From: Heliopora coerulea | Taxonomy: Eukaryota > Cnidaria > Anthozoa > Scleralcyonacea > Helioporidae | DNA length: 64,000 nucleotides | Assembly (NCBI GenBank): GCA_030142905.1 | Contig: JASJOG010000245.1 | Location: forward strand, 395,839-459,838 | Direction: 5' to 3' | Shown: positions 50,402-60,265 of the stretch, in pieces | Layout of the letters: each line of letters starts with the position of its first letter | Numbering within the stretch: position 1 is the first letter of the stretch | Program-made: the position numbers and the translations under genes | The notes under the pieces: model-generated | The model's input: only the letters and a program-made list of their open reading frames with translations | What the model was told of the DNA's origin: nothing | Databases searched by the model: none

Positions 50402-51665
50402 TCAAGCTAGGTGAGACAGCATGTCAGCGTTTGAATTCTCTTTTCCACTTTGATGCTGAATTGTAAATTTGTAAGACTGTAATAAGAGACTCCAATGGGT
50501 CAGCTGTCCGTTCTTGTTCTTTATTTGGTCTAACCACTGTAACGGATGATGGTCTGTCTGGATGGTGAAATTCTGGCCATAAAGGTAAACTCGTAAGGTT
50601 TGCACGGCCCAAACTATTGCCAGACATTCTTTTTCTATCGTAGCATATCTCCTCTCTCTCGGGTGTAACTTGCGGCTAATATACGCAACTGGGTGTTCTC
50701 TGTCTGGATGATAAAAGATTTCTTGAAATCCGGCCTGCGTAACACTGGTAGGCTACAAAGTCGTTCCTTCAAGGTTGTAAAAGCCTTTCTACATTGGTCG
50801 TTCCAGATGACAATATTCGGTGCAGCTTTACATGTCAAATCGGATAACAGGGCAGCGATCTCAGCATAGTTTGAAATAAACTTTCTATAGTATCTGCTTA
50901 GTCCTAGAAATGCTCGGATGTCTGTCTTTGACTCTGGTCTTGGAAAATCTTTAACTGCTTGAATCTTGCTCAAGGCAGGTTTGACTTTCCCTCCTCCGAC
51001 GTGTCCCAGGTATTCCACTTCCATTCCAAAGCGGCACTTCAAGGGTTTTGCTGTAAGTCCCGCCTTCGTCAGACATTCCAACACTTCTCGAACATGTTGA
51101 AGATGTTGCTCCCATGTCTCACTGAATACGATAATATCATCCAAAAGTGCTGCTGTGAATTCCTCCGAGCTTTGTAGAATACCATCCACCATCCTTTGAA
51201 AAGTGGCCAGGGCGCCATGAAGGCCGAATGGCATGGTTATAAACTCATAAAGTCTGAACAGTGTAATGAATGCCATTTTTTTCTGGAATGGTCATTTAAG
51301 GGTACCTGCCAATATCCTCGGGTAAGATCGAGAGTCGAGACATACCTCGCTTTTCCCAGTTGATCAATAATGTCATCAATTCTACCCATCGGATAGGCAT
51401 CACAACTGGAGATCTTGTTTAGCTTCCTAAAATCCACACAAAACCACTGTGTTCCATCCTTGGGAACCATGACAACTGGGGATGCCCACTCGCTGTTTGA
51501 AGGTTGTATCACTCCCATTTCTTTCATCTTTTGGAGTTCCTTCCGCATTCCCTCGCTGTGCGAATGGTATTCTGTATGGGGCTTCGCGTATTGGAACTGC
51601 ACTACCCGTTTCAATGTGGTGTACTGCCTTGTCGGTACGACCTGGTTTGTCTTGAATAACGTCAC
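50402..51665 (-). pseudogene. Gypsy-2 reverse transcriptase and RNase H
   Basis: RT from about 51600: SEWASPVVMVPKDGT, FCVDFRKLNKIS, LDLTRGYWQVPL, then after a shift FITMPFGLHGALATFQRM and AALLDDIIVFS (catalytic DD preserved; Leu in place of the usual Tyr), CRFGMEVEYLGHV, RAFLGLSRYYRKFI. RNase H pieces follow: YTRERGDMLR region and, after shifts, LPLWPEFH/FTIQTDHHPLQWL, QHQSGKENSNADMLSH. Frameshifted at about 51250 and 50630. Confidence 0.85.
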
Positions 51666-52890
51666 TGTATTCTTGTAGGAGTCGGTTCATTTCTTCTCTT
51701 TGGTTCACTTGGAGATTGTTATTGATAGTTACTTCTTGGTCTGTATTGTTCAGACGTGGTAGCTCTGGTATGGTCTCTCTTTGATCGGAACTGTCGCCTT
51801 CTGTTTCCACATGTTCATAAAAACTTGTCACTTGTGGTGTATGCCATTTACAAAGCATGTTGATGTGGTAAATTTTTGCCTTCTTCCTCCTTCCAACAGT
51901 TTCGATTTCATAGTTTACTGGTCCTACTTTCCTTTTTACTCTAAAAGGACCTTGCCATTCAGCTTTTAGTTTATTGGTCCTAGATGGTAACAGTACCAGG
52001 ATTTCCTCTCCTTTGTGGAATTCTCGAATCCTGGCTTTCTGGTCATACCATTTCTTCTGATGTTTCTGTGCTCTCGCTAAATTGGTTTGGGCTATCTCCA
52101 TAGTTCCTGACAGTCTTTCTCTCATTTTGATTACGTATGATATAACACTTTCCGAACTCTTTGGATCTGCTTCCCACATTTCTCTAAGGATATCCAAGGG
52201 GCCACAAACATGCCTACCAAACAAAAGTTCAAAAGGGGAGAACCCTGTCGACTCATTAGGTACTTCCCTGTAAGCAAACAGAAGGAAGGGAAGCAATCGG
52301 TCCCACTCTGTTGGCTCGTCTTTTGCCATTTTTTTCAGCATGGATTTCAGAGTACCATTAAAACGTTCCACCAGGCCATCCGTTTGGGGATGGTAATGAC
52401 TTGTATGTATCAACATTCGGTATACTTCCTTCAGGAGCTGTGAGGTAAAGTTGGATCCTTGGTCAGTAAGGATTTCTTGAGGGACACCCATTCGGGAAAA
52501 GAACTTGCCTAACTCTTCTGCTATGTTCTCTGCTTTGATATTCTTTAGTGGTACTGCCTCAGGATATCTTGTACTATAATCACAGATAACCAAGATGTAT
52601 TTGTTGCCAGACTTACTTCGGATCAATGGGCCTACGATATCCATGGCTATTCTTTGAAATGGTTCCCCAATAATTGGTAAAGGTACCAGATGGGCTTGTT
52701 TTATATTCCTAGGTCCAGCAGACTTTTGACATGTTCCACAGGATTTACAGTGTTGGCTCACATCATGAATAATCCCAGACCAATAGAATCTTGCCAACAA
52801 ACGATCTAACGTTTTCTTTTGGCCCAAATGCCCGCCCATGGGTACATCGTGCGGCATTTCGTTGGTAGAATAAGCTGTTCTATTGTTCAA
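51580..52890 (-). CDS. Gypsy-2 integrase (upstream of RT)
   Basis: An open frame of 487 codons (52890-51427) holds an integrase: HHCC finger (GHLGQKKTLDRLLARFYW...CKSCGTCQ), core D in AMDIVGPL, D in TDQGSNF, E in DGLVERFNGTL, then the SH3-like end (FHKGEEILVLLPS, WQGPFRVKRKVG, INMLCKW). It runs without a stop into the RT leader (NQREEMNRLLQEYSDVI, PGRTDKAVHHIETG) before shifting frame near 51580. Upstream integrase is diagnostic of the Gmr1 group. Confidence 0.88.
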
Positions 52891-52944
52891 TGACTCTCTT
52901 GGTCAGCATAATATTCCTTCTCTCTTGAAAAAGATCCCTGTGTT

Positions 52945-53999
52945 TCACTGTGGGACTTCCTCTGTAATGACTCTTCGAATTGGCTCTGGAGTCGGGTCGG
53001 TTTCTTGTAGGTTCTGAAACTCTCGCTTAGTCATGTTTAGGATGGTTGATGAACAATGTTCTTGGCTGTCTATTCTATCAGGGTCCTTTAGCTTATCTTC
53101 TTCATCAGTAGTGGCAATACTCTCATCCCTTTTGTCATCTGTCAAGGGGTCTGTGTTGTTCGTAGTAGTTCCATCTTGCTGAGAAACAACTGTTTGCGAA
53201 TGAGCGCTCTGCCATACTTTCTTTGCTTGACGTCTTTCTCTCTTCAGGTTCACCTTCGAAAATGCTGTTGTCTAGCTGAGGTAAACTTGTCTGGTCGTCT
53301 TCTTGCGTTTCCTCTTGGTCACTTTCTAACAATTTTCTTGGTTGAACTCCGGATGTGATTTCTTTGGTGAGGGCAGTCGCTTCTTCTTTCTCCTTCCTCT
53401 TCTTTTGTATTCTCTTGAGGACAGTATAAGCTTCTTGTTCCTGTATGGCTAATTCCAATAGGTTCCCAAGGTCTCGGCAATGCTGATGATACTCCTGCGT
53501 GTACATTATAAATTTGATCGTTGATGTTGATTTCTATGTTGGCTGTTGGGTAAAGAACTGAGTCTCCATGAGCACATCTGATGTGGAGTTTGTCCTTTCT
53601 GTTTATTTTCTCATCTTCCACTAAATCGTGGTGTACCAATGTACAGGAAGCTCCAGAATCTACCAGTAGTTCAGCAGGCTTTCCTTCCACTAGTCCCTGG
53701 CACACGTATTCTCGGTCTCTTGATTGATAACTGGTAACACTTCTCTTTGCTTTCCTTGCGTTGTCACAGAAGAAATTCCCAGCAATGTTTCTCTCTTTAG
53801 TCTTCGGAAAGGCTATAGGGCATCTGGTTGCAATATGTCCTAATTTTCCACATCGATAACATGTCAAGTTTATCTCCCGCTTTTTGGTATTTTTACTTTG
53901 CTTCCAGTCTTCTCTCGACTCTGGGAGTATGTTTCCATCTTTTTTTGTTGTGGTTCTACAGTCACGCGCCAAGTGTCTGTTAGAAGTCATGCTCTTGTC
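52945..53999 (-). pseudogene. Gypsy-2 gag end, protease and linker
   Basis: From the Gypsy-3 junction at about 53999: the end of one zinc knuckle (HLARDC), a complete second knuckle (CYRCGKLGHIATRC), protease active site LLVDSGASCTLVHHD (about 53650), then a charged linker of three offset frames to 52945. The first half of the split knuckle (KCLKCGLPG) lies at about 58215. Confidence 0.82.
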
Positions 54000-54102
54000 A
54001 CAATCCAAGCTGAACTAAACTTTATTGAAATATGAACCTGTTGTTGTTAGGTTGGTTGGTGATTAATTAACCCAATGTTGAAATGACGTAACACTCATTA
54101 CA
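54000..54102 (-). repeat. Gypsy-3 3' LTR
   Basis: About 103 bp, a few differences from 58092-58196 (for example CATTACA against CGTTACA). Confidence 0.82.
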
Positions 54103-54472
54103 TCTTCCCCTTTTTGTTCTTATTAGTTTGTTATAGCAACTCATGAATATTTTAAAGTTATCTTATTATGTTGTTCTTTAATACGTATCAATATGCTCGA
54201 TCAGAGCATTGCTGTTGGAGTCAATTTTTTTTTTCATTGTTCACTCTCTCTGTCTACAAGTCTATTTAATAATAGTATGATGGTGGCTTCACCTCTCTTC
54301 CATATCTGGTTGTGTATGTTTCAGCAGTGACAGGTTGGTCCGTCTCTTGTGTAGTTCTTTGGGTTTTCACGTGAGTTCGGTGCTTCGTTGCTGCCCGTTG
54401 TGGCTTCTTCCAGCGTTGGTTGCTGTTCTGTGTATGGTTCCATTGTTTGCATTAGGTCACGTCAGTTACGTC
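54103..54472. other. Gypsy-3 3' untranslated region
   Basis: A purine-rich tract on the minus strand (AAAAAGGGGAAGA) abuts the LTR. No gene seen. Confidence 0.5.
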
Positions 54473-56236
54473 TTAGAGTTTGGCCTTCTTCGGTTTTGAC
54501 GATGTAGGAGCGAGGTGTGTGGTGGATGGGCTAGAATGCTGGTATACGCATACTGTGGATCTGTTCTCTAAAGTGGGCAATTCTTTGGCATGTTGATTAT
54601 GATGAAAGGCTTGCTTCTGGTTCTTCTTCATGTTTTGTAACTTGATGCGGCTGTGCTGCCTTTGTTGTGGTCTGACCATGGGTAGTCTTGTTCGTAGTTT
54701 TCTGGCCATTAATTTCTCTGCTGGTGATGGATCTCTGCTTGGATCTGGGCATGACCTATGCACTAGGATGGCAAGGTATGGGTCTTCTTTCTTCTTGTCT
54801 GCTTTTGTTAAAAGCTTCTTGATTGTTTGTACTGATTGCTCTGCCGTTCCTTTGGCTTTCGGGTATCTCAGGCTGGACGTCACGTGCAAGAACTCCCATT
54901 TGGATGCAAAGTCGGCAAATACTTCACTGGAAAATTGTGGTCCATTATCCGATACCACGATTTCAGGTATCCCATGTCTGGAGAAAATCGACTTCATGTG
55001 TGTGATGATTGATGAACTTGTTGTACTTCTAAGCAAAGCAATTTCTGGAAAGTTGGAAAAGTAGTCAACGACGACTAGATAATCATTGTTCTTAAACTTA
55101 AATAAGTCACTTCCAACTTTCTGCCATGGTTTTGTTGGAATTTTGTGAGGGATCATTGGTTCTTTCTGCTGGTGGGCTCTTGTTTCCAAGCAGGTGCTGC
55201 ATTGTTGGGTCATCTCGGTAATTTCATTGTTTATTCTTGGCCAGTACATTGAATCTCGAGCTCTTGCATTGCACTTCTCAATCCCGAGGTGTCCCTCGTG
55301 AACTCTTGCTTTCATCTCTTTTCTAAGGCTTGTTGGGACTATGACTTGTTCTCCTTTCATTAGTAGGCTGTTGATTTTTGTGATTTCATCTCGAATATTA
55401 AAGAATGGTTTGATGTGATTCAGAAGGTTTTCTTTTCTTTGGGGCCATCCTGCTCTTATGATTTCTTTTAGGCTTTGTAGGGTTTTGTCTTGGATAGTTT
55501 CTTGTCGGAATCTGTTTATCTGTTGATTTGAAATGGGAAGAGTTGACATGACCAAATGGACCTGGTACTCAGCTTCGTCTTCAGCATCACATTCTTTTGC
55601 TGGGATGAATGCTCTTGACAGAGTGTCTGCAACTGGTAGTTCTTTTCCAGGTTTGAACTGTATTTCCATGTTGTATTTTTGCAACTTCAAAAGGAATCTT
55701 TGAATCCTTGGTGGTGCTTTGCAGATTGGTTTAGTGAATATGGGCTGCAGTCGCTTGTGATCTGATTCAACGATGAAGGGTTTTCCGTAGAGGTAGACAT
55801 GGAAGCGTTCACAACCAAACAGGATTGCTAGTGTCTCCTCTATTTGTGTGTAGTTTTGTTCTGACTTGCTTAGTGCTCTGCTTGCATACGCAACTGGTGC
55901 CCATGCATCTTCATGCTTCTGCATTATAACAGCTCCCAATCCTGATTTAGAGGCGTCTACGGATATTTTTGTTTGTAACTTGGGGTCGTAGTATTTTAAT
56001 GTTGGACTTTCGGTGAGAGATCTCTTCATTTGTTCGAGAATGGTGTCGTGATGATTTGACCAATGCCATTGTACGTCTGACTCAAGCAGTTGGCGTAAAG
56101 GATTTGTTGTTTCAGAAAGATTTAAGATGAATTTTCCTACGTATGTCACCATCCCAAGTAGGCGCTGCAGGTCTTGTTTGGAGTCAGGTATTGGCATGTC
56201 TCGAATAGCTTCAATCTTCGTTGGGTCAGGTTTCAC
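54473..56236 (-). CDS. Gypsy-3 RNase H and integrase (587 aa open frame)
   Basis: The longest intact frame in the window. RT thumb (IPDSKQDLQRLLGMVTYVGKFI), RNase H (ISVDASKSGLGAVIMQKHE, IEETLAILFGCERF, ESDHKRLQPIF, VADTLSRAF), then integrase: HHCC (HEGHLGIEKC...CSTC), D in VGSDLFKFKN, D in VSDNGPQFSS, E in KGTAEQSVQTI. The core D-D-E is preserved. A basic tail follows. It must have been made as part of a Gag-Pol; upstream RT is in other frames. Confidence 0.9.
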   Translation of the reverse strand: MKPDPTKIEAIRDMPIPDSKQDLQRLLGMVTYVGKFILNLSETTNPLRQLLESDVQWHWSNHHDTILEQMKRSLTESPTLKYYDPKLQTKISVDASKSGLGAVIMQKHEDAWAPVAYASRALSKSEQNYTQIEETLAILFGCERFHVYLYGKPFIVESDHKRLQPIFTKPICKAPPRIQRFLLKLQKYNMEIQFKPGKELPVADTLSRAFIPAKECDAEDEAEYQVHLVMSTLPISNQQINRFRQETIQDKTLQSLKEIIRAGWPQRKENLLNHIKPFFNIRDEITKINSLLMKGEQVIVPTSLRKEMKARVHEGHLGIEKCNARARDSMYWPRINNEITEMTQQCSTCLETRAHQQKEPMIPHKIPTKPWQKVGSDLFKFKNNDYLVVVDYFSNFPEIALLRSTTSSSIITHMKSIFSRHGIPEIVVSDNGPQFSSEVFADFASKWEFLHVTSSLRYPKAKGTAEQSVQTIKKLLTKADKKKEDPYLAILVHRSCPDPSRDPSPAEKLMARKLRTRLPMVRPQQRQHSRIKLQNMKKNQKQAFHHNQHAKELPTLENRSTVCVYQHSSPSTTHLAPTSSKPKKAKL

Positions 56237-57057
56237 ACCCTGGTCTGAGAAAAACTAATTCCGTTGATCCAAATAGGCATTTCTCTTCGTTCAGTTTGAG
56301 TCCCGCCTGATGTATTCTGTTCAAGACTGCGTTCACTATTGCGTCGTGTTGTTTTTTGTCACTGCCCCATATAAGGATGTCGTCTTGCACATTAGTACAA
56401 CCTTCCAGACCTTTGATGATTTCTGCAACTTTCTTTTGAAACACTTCGCTTGCGCTGAGTATACCGAATGGGAGACATTTAAACCTGTATCGTCCAAATG
56501 GTGTGTTGAATGTAAGGAGTTTAGAACTTTGCTCGTCAACTTTAATTTGCCAGTAGCCGTTGGATGCATCAAGTTTCGTGAAATATTTTGCTCCAGACAT
56601 TACCGTTTTTGCTGTTGGCATTGGGTAATGTTCGCTTGATTACTTTGTTAAGGTCATATGGGTCTAAGCACAGACGTAGTTTTCCATTTGGCTTTTCAAC
56701 AATGACCGGTGAGCTTACCCATTCAGTTGGTTCATCGACTTCTTTAATTATATCCAGTTGTTGCATCCGGTCTAGTTCTGATTTGAGTTTGTTCCTTAGC
56801 ACGTACGGAACGCGTCTTGGAGGGTGAACTATGGGAACTGCATTTTCATCAATTTGTATATGATGTTCACCAGGTAAACATCCAATTTCTCCGAATACGT
56901 CGTGGTTTGGAATAATGTTGGAGTCGAAGTGCTTTAGGCTCTCTACTCGTTTTATTAAATTTAGGCGTTGACAGGTCTCCAAACCTATTATTGGCGACGA
57001 GTTTGTCTGTATGACAAACATCTGTGCAGGGCTGCATTGTTTATGTTTTCTCTGCAA
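56226..57057 (-). pseudogene. Gypsy-3 protease end and reverse transcriptase
   Basis: 57057-56569: FVIQTNSSPIIGLETCQRL, then RT start LDRMQQLDIIKEVDEPTEWVS and EKPNGKLRLCLDP. After a shift, 56621-56226: DASNGYWQIKVDE, FNTPFGRYRFKCLPFG, catalytic VQDDILIWG, LNEEKCLFG. The protease active site KLDTGAQVNILP is at about 57210. Confidence 0.85.
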
Positions 57058-58074
57058 GTGAACGACATTTTCCGATCACAGGTATTTCACTTCCATTGTA
57101 AGCAATCAGCTTTACTTTGGTTTTATGTAGTTGTGTTTTTTTTTTGGAAGAGTGTGATATATCTTTTGAGGGAGTATATTCACTTGAGCGCCAGTGTCAA
57201 GCTTGTAGGTGACATTCATACCGGATGTGAAAATTGGCATTGTCCATGTTGCGTGTTCGTCAATATGCCCTTTGATTGTACCAATGAAAAACTAATTTCT
57301 TTCTTCATCTTGTTCGTTGTTTGTTTCAATGTTGTTAACTGCTTTCGATTCACAGACTGTGGAGAAGTGGTTCCATATCTTTCCATACGCTGGGCATTTT
57401 CCTTTTTGATGTGTGTATCTGCAGTATTTCCAGATTTTCGATTGCTTGTTGCCTCTTAACATTCTAGGACTATTTGTTCTTGGTCTTTGTGAGCTCGGAT
57501 TGTGTGTTTCTCGGCAATTATGTTTTATAGCCTCTACGTGATCAATAGGAGGACTTGTTTGCATTTCTTCTACCTGTTTCTTAGTTGCTTCAGCAGTGCA
57601 ACAGATTGTTATCAGTTTCTCGTAGCAACCTTTCTCTTACTTTTGCGTCTTGAATACCAGCGACAATCCTGTCTCTAATTAGGCTGTCTCTTAAAGTGCC
57701 AAATTCACAATGATGACTTTGTGACTTAAGCTCCGTGACAAATTCATCGATATTCTGCTCGTTGGTTTGATTGTATGTGAAGAACTTGAAGCGAGTATAA
57801 GGCAGGTTCTTCTTGGGGTTAAAGTACTCGTCGAATTTGGCCATTACAGGTGCCAGCTTCATTTCATTCCCGTCCTCAAACGTGAAAGTGTAGTATATAT
57901 CTTGAGCTTTCTTGCCTATCGTCGTCTGAAGTCTAGATGTCTTTACGTCCTTGTCTTTATCATTTGATTTGGTAACCCGTTAGGTAGAATTTAAATTCTT
58001 TCTTCCATCTTTCCCAGTTTTCGCTCAGGTTTCCTTCAAAGCTTAGCTCCTTTGGTGGGCTGAATTTACTCATT
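57058..58074 (-). pseudogene. Gypsy-3 gag and protease, broken
   Basis: ATG at about 58074 (MSKFSPPKELSFEGNLSENW). Gag body at 57862-57590 (FDEYFNPKKNLPYTRFKF, DSLIRDRIVAGIQD, ERLLRE), degenerate zinc region at about 57480-57350 (cysteines partly replaced), protease near 57210. Several stops. Confidence 0.75.
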
Positions 58075-58091
58075 TTGCTATCACGCTCTTG

Positions 58092-58196
58092 TCACAATCC
58101 AAGTTGAACTAAACTTTATTGAAATATGAACCTGTTGTTGTTAGGTTGGCTGGTGATTAATTAACCCAATGTTGAAATGATGTAACACTCGTTACA
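58092..58196 (-). repeat. Gypsy-3 5' LTR
   Basis: About 105 bp; begins TGTAAC on the minus strand immediately after the Gypsy-2 zinc-knuckle sequence. Confidence 0.82.
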
Positions 58197-59090
58197 TTGT
58201 CCGGGCAAACCACATTTTAAACATTTTCTGCTCCCCTTTGTCATGCTGAATATGCCTTCTCTGGCCGAAATATGATCAGCTATTGTCCCAGCCTCTCCCG
58301 CTGTCTGGCTTTTTTTCTCTCACTCGTAGCTGCAACTCAAGGGGCATTGTATTCACCAACTGTTGTCGGATGATAACGTTAATCACTTCTTCTTTGTTGC
58401 GTTCATTTGGCTTTAACCACTTTTTTGAAAGATCTCGTAGTTGCACCTCGATCTCGGTGTAACTCTCTTCTGGTTTCTTAATATTTCTGAACCTTTGTCA
58501 ATATGGTTCTTCGTTTATATTGTATCTCTTAAGAATGGCTTGCTTCACCTCAAGGAAATCTTGTGACTTTACCGAATCCATGTTAGCATAGGCGGCTTGT
58601 GCTTTTCCTGTTAACAATGGCACCAACTTTAACACCCAAATGTCATTTGCCCATTTGTAAGCATTAGCCACTCTTTCAAACATTGTCAAGAAATGTTCAA
58701 TATTGTCTGTGTCCGTCAATTTCTGCAGCCACGCTTCCCGTGTTTTCGTCTTATCTTCGATTTCCAACGATGCCTTAACTCCATTTCAATCCTCTACATT
58801 CAAACATTTATACCACTCTCTTCTTTCTCGTATTGTTTGATCCACGTGCACTTGTCTTCTTTTTGTTGTCGCTCTGCAAATATTCTCTCTTCTAGCAGCC
58901 TCTCATCTTCTCGTCCATTGATTCAATCATTTGCAAAAATTGCTGGTCCCGTGTCTCTTGTTGTTTTTCTTCTTTTCTTTCTTCAAGAATAAAGCGCAAA
59001 AGTTCACTCACTGTGCTCCCTTCGGATGCATCTTCAGAGTCCCAAATCTTTCACTCGCTTACTCTTTACCTTCTCAGCCATTAGTCTTCT
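58197..59090 (-). pseudogene. Gypsy-2 gag N-terminal part
   Basis: From a likely start MAEKVKSKRVKDLG near 59090, through a charged coil region in shifting frames, to a gag core with SCAN-like helices (TDNIEHFLTMFERVANAY, WVLKLVPLLTGKAQAAY, FLEVKQAILKRYNI) at 58767-58498. It continues to the first half of a zinc knuckle (KCLKCGLPG) at about 58215, where Gypsy-3 inserted. SCAN-like gag fits the Gmr1 group. Confidence 0.75.
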
Positions 59091-59232
59091 CTCCGTATGT
59101 TGTTTGATCTTTTAGCTCCACTGAAATACGTAAACAATGTTTGACTTCTCCCGTGGGCTTCACTTACTGACGGTTAATAGTCTTCAGTGAACTGGGCTTT
59201 TTGCCTAAATATCCCACCACTCTGCCACCAAA

Positions 59233-59391
59233 TGTGATGAATTTACTTCCAGGTCTTAAATATAAATTTATTTCTTCACTTCGTCAAACGTCTTCACTGT
59301 TACAAACTACGTTTTTCCCCCACCCCATTACTAATTAGTTCAACGGAAATGCAAACAAAATGTCAACTTGTCACTTAAATAAATCGTCAAA
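59233..59391 (-). repeat. Gypsy-2 5' LTR
   Basis: 159 bp; its inner end TCACA is followed on the minus strand by the TTTGGTGGCAGAGTGG primer-site sequence. Confidence 0.85.
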
Positions 59392-59628
59392 AGCACACAA
59401 AACAACACACACCTAGGGTCGAAGTGAGTTGTGCTTATATGACCTAATTTACATAATTTCTAAAATAACCTAATACACTATATTTAGTAACAATCATGAC
59501 AGTGTTCATGACTCAAATAACCTAAACAGCTCTTACATCAGCATGAGTAAGTGGTATGACTAAGAAAAAACTAAGAGAAGTTATAATATTCTAGAATGTT
59601 CTTGGTGAGTGACGACTGTCACATAACA

Positions 59629-60265
59629 CTCCCCCTCTTTAAAAAAGAAAGTTTTGTTAAAAACTTTCGTTGGAGTATCATAGGATAATTCTTCCTTCCA
59701 AAAGACATGAAGGCTGAAACTTCTTTAATGATCAGTGAGAGGAACTTGCCAAAATCCTTTTAGTAAATCAGACTTGGTGATGGACTTTGCATTACCAATT
59801 CTATCTATGCAGTCATCCATGCGGGGAATAGGAAAGGTATCAGATTTTGTAATGTTATTAACTTTCCAGTCATCTGTACACCTATGATAGGTTCCATCAG
59901 GTTTGGGACGAGGATACACGGTGAACTCCAATTACTCTGACTTGATTCAATAAAGGCTTTCAGTTTCATAGGATTAAGTCGATAAGGATGTTTCATAGAT
60001 GTAGCATTGCCAACATCAACATCGTGAAAGATCAAATTAGTTCTTGTCAGAACATCCAGAAACAAATGTTGAAAGTCGTAAGTAAGTCTTTTTAAATCTT
60101 GACGTTGGGATAGTGAATAATGACTTAGTATTAAATCCAGATCCTTGAGGATGTCAGAGTTCTTTAGCTTGCTTGTGTCAGACAGATTAGAATGTTCAGA
60201 CACGTCATTTTCTTCCCTAGGATGCAGACTAACTGCATTTACAAGATGTTTCTTCACCTGACTAT
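59629..60265 (-). pseudogene. Gypsy-4 reverse transcriptase remnant
   Basis: Minus-strand text: FLDVLTRTNLIFHDVDVGN, MKHPYRLNPMKLKAF, NWSSPCILVPN, then after a shift YPRPKPDGTYHRCTDDWKVN, PIPRMDDCIDRIGNA and LLKGFWQVPLTDH. After this RT motif the rest of pol is missing and the LTR purine tract follows within 100 bp, so most of pol was deleted. The 5' side is cut by hAT-2 at about 60266. Confidence 0.8.

Larger units (their letters stand above)
54000..58196 (-). mobile_element. Gypsy-3: Ty3/gypsy element inserted in Gypsy-2 gag
   Basis: Minus strand. Short LTRs of about 105 bp: 5' LTR about 58092-58196 (starts TGTAACGAGTGTTACATC), 3' LTR about 54000-54102. They share TTTCAACATTGGGTTAATTA, GGTTCATATTTCAATAAAG and GGATTGTGACAAGAGC. 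Flanks contain GGACA and AGACA, a likely 5-bp duplication with one change. The exact outer edge at 53990-54000 is not settled. Contains gag, protease, RT, RNase H and integrase in standard order. Confidence 0.82.
50197..59396 (-). mobile_element. Gypsy-2: Gmr1-type LTR retrotransposon, split by Gypsy-3
   Basis: The element is 50202-59391 on the minus strand between AGCAC duplications (50197-50201 and 59392-59396). LTRs are 151 bp (50202-50352) and 159 bp (59233-59391). The 5' LTR is followed by TTTGGTGGCAGAGTGG, a primer-site form I associate with Gmr1-like elements; the 3' LTR is preceded by a purine tract (GAGAAAAAGGGGGATA). Integrase lies before RT, the Gmr1 order. Without Gypsy-3 it is about 5 kb. 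Confidence 0.88.
49962..59628 (-). repeat. Gypsy-4 3' LTR, split by Gypsy-2
   Basis: Minus orientation. It starts TGTTATGTGACAGTCGTC at 59628 right after a purine tract (AAAGAGGGGGAG) and ends in a GTAACA at 49962. About 472 bp of LTR remain (49962-50201 and 59397-59628) once Gypsy-2 and one AGCAC copy are removed. The body of Gypsy-4 is at 59629-60265. Confidence 0.65.
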
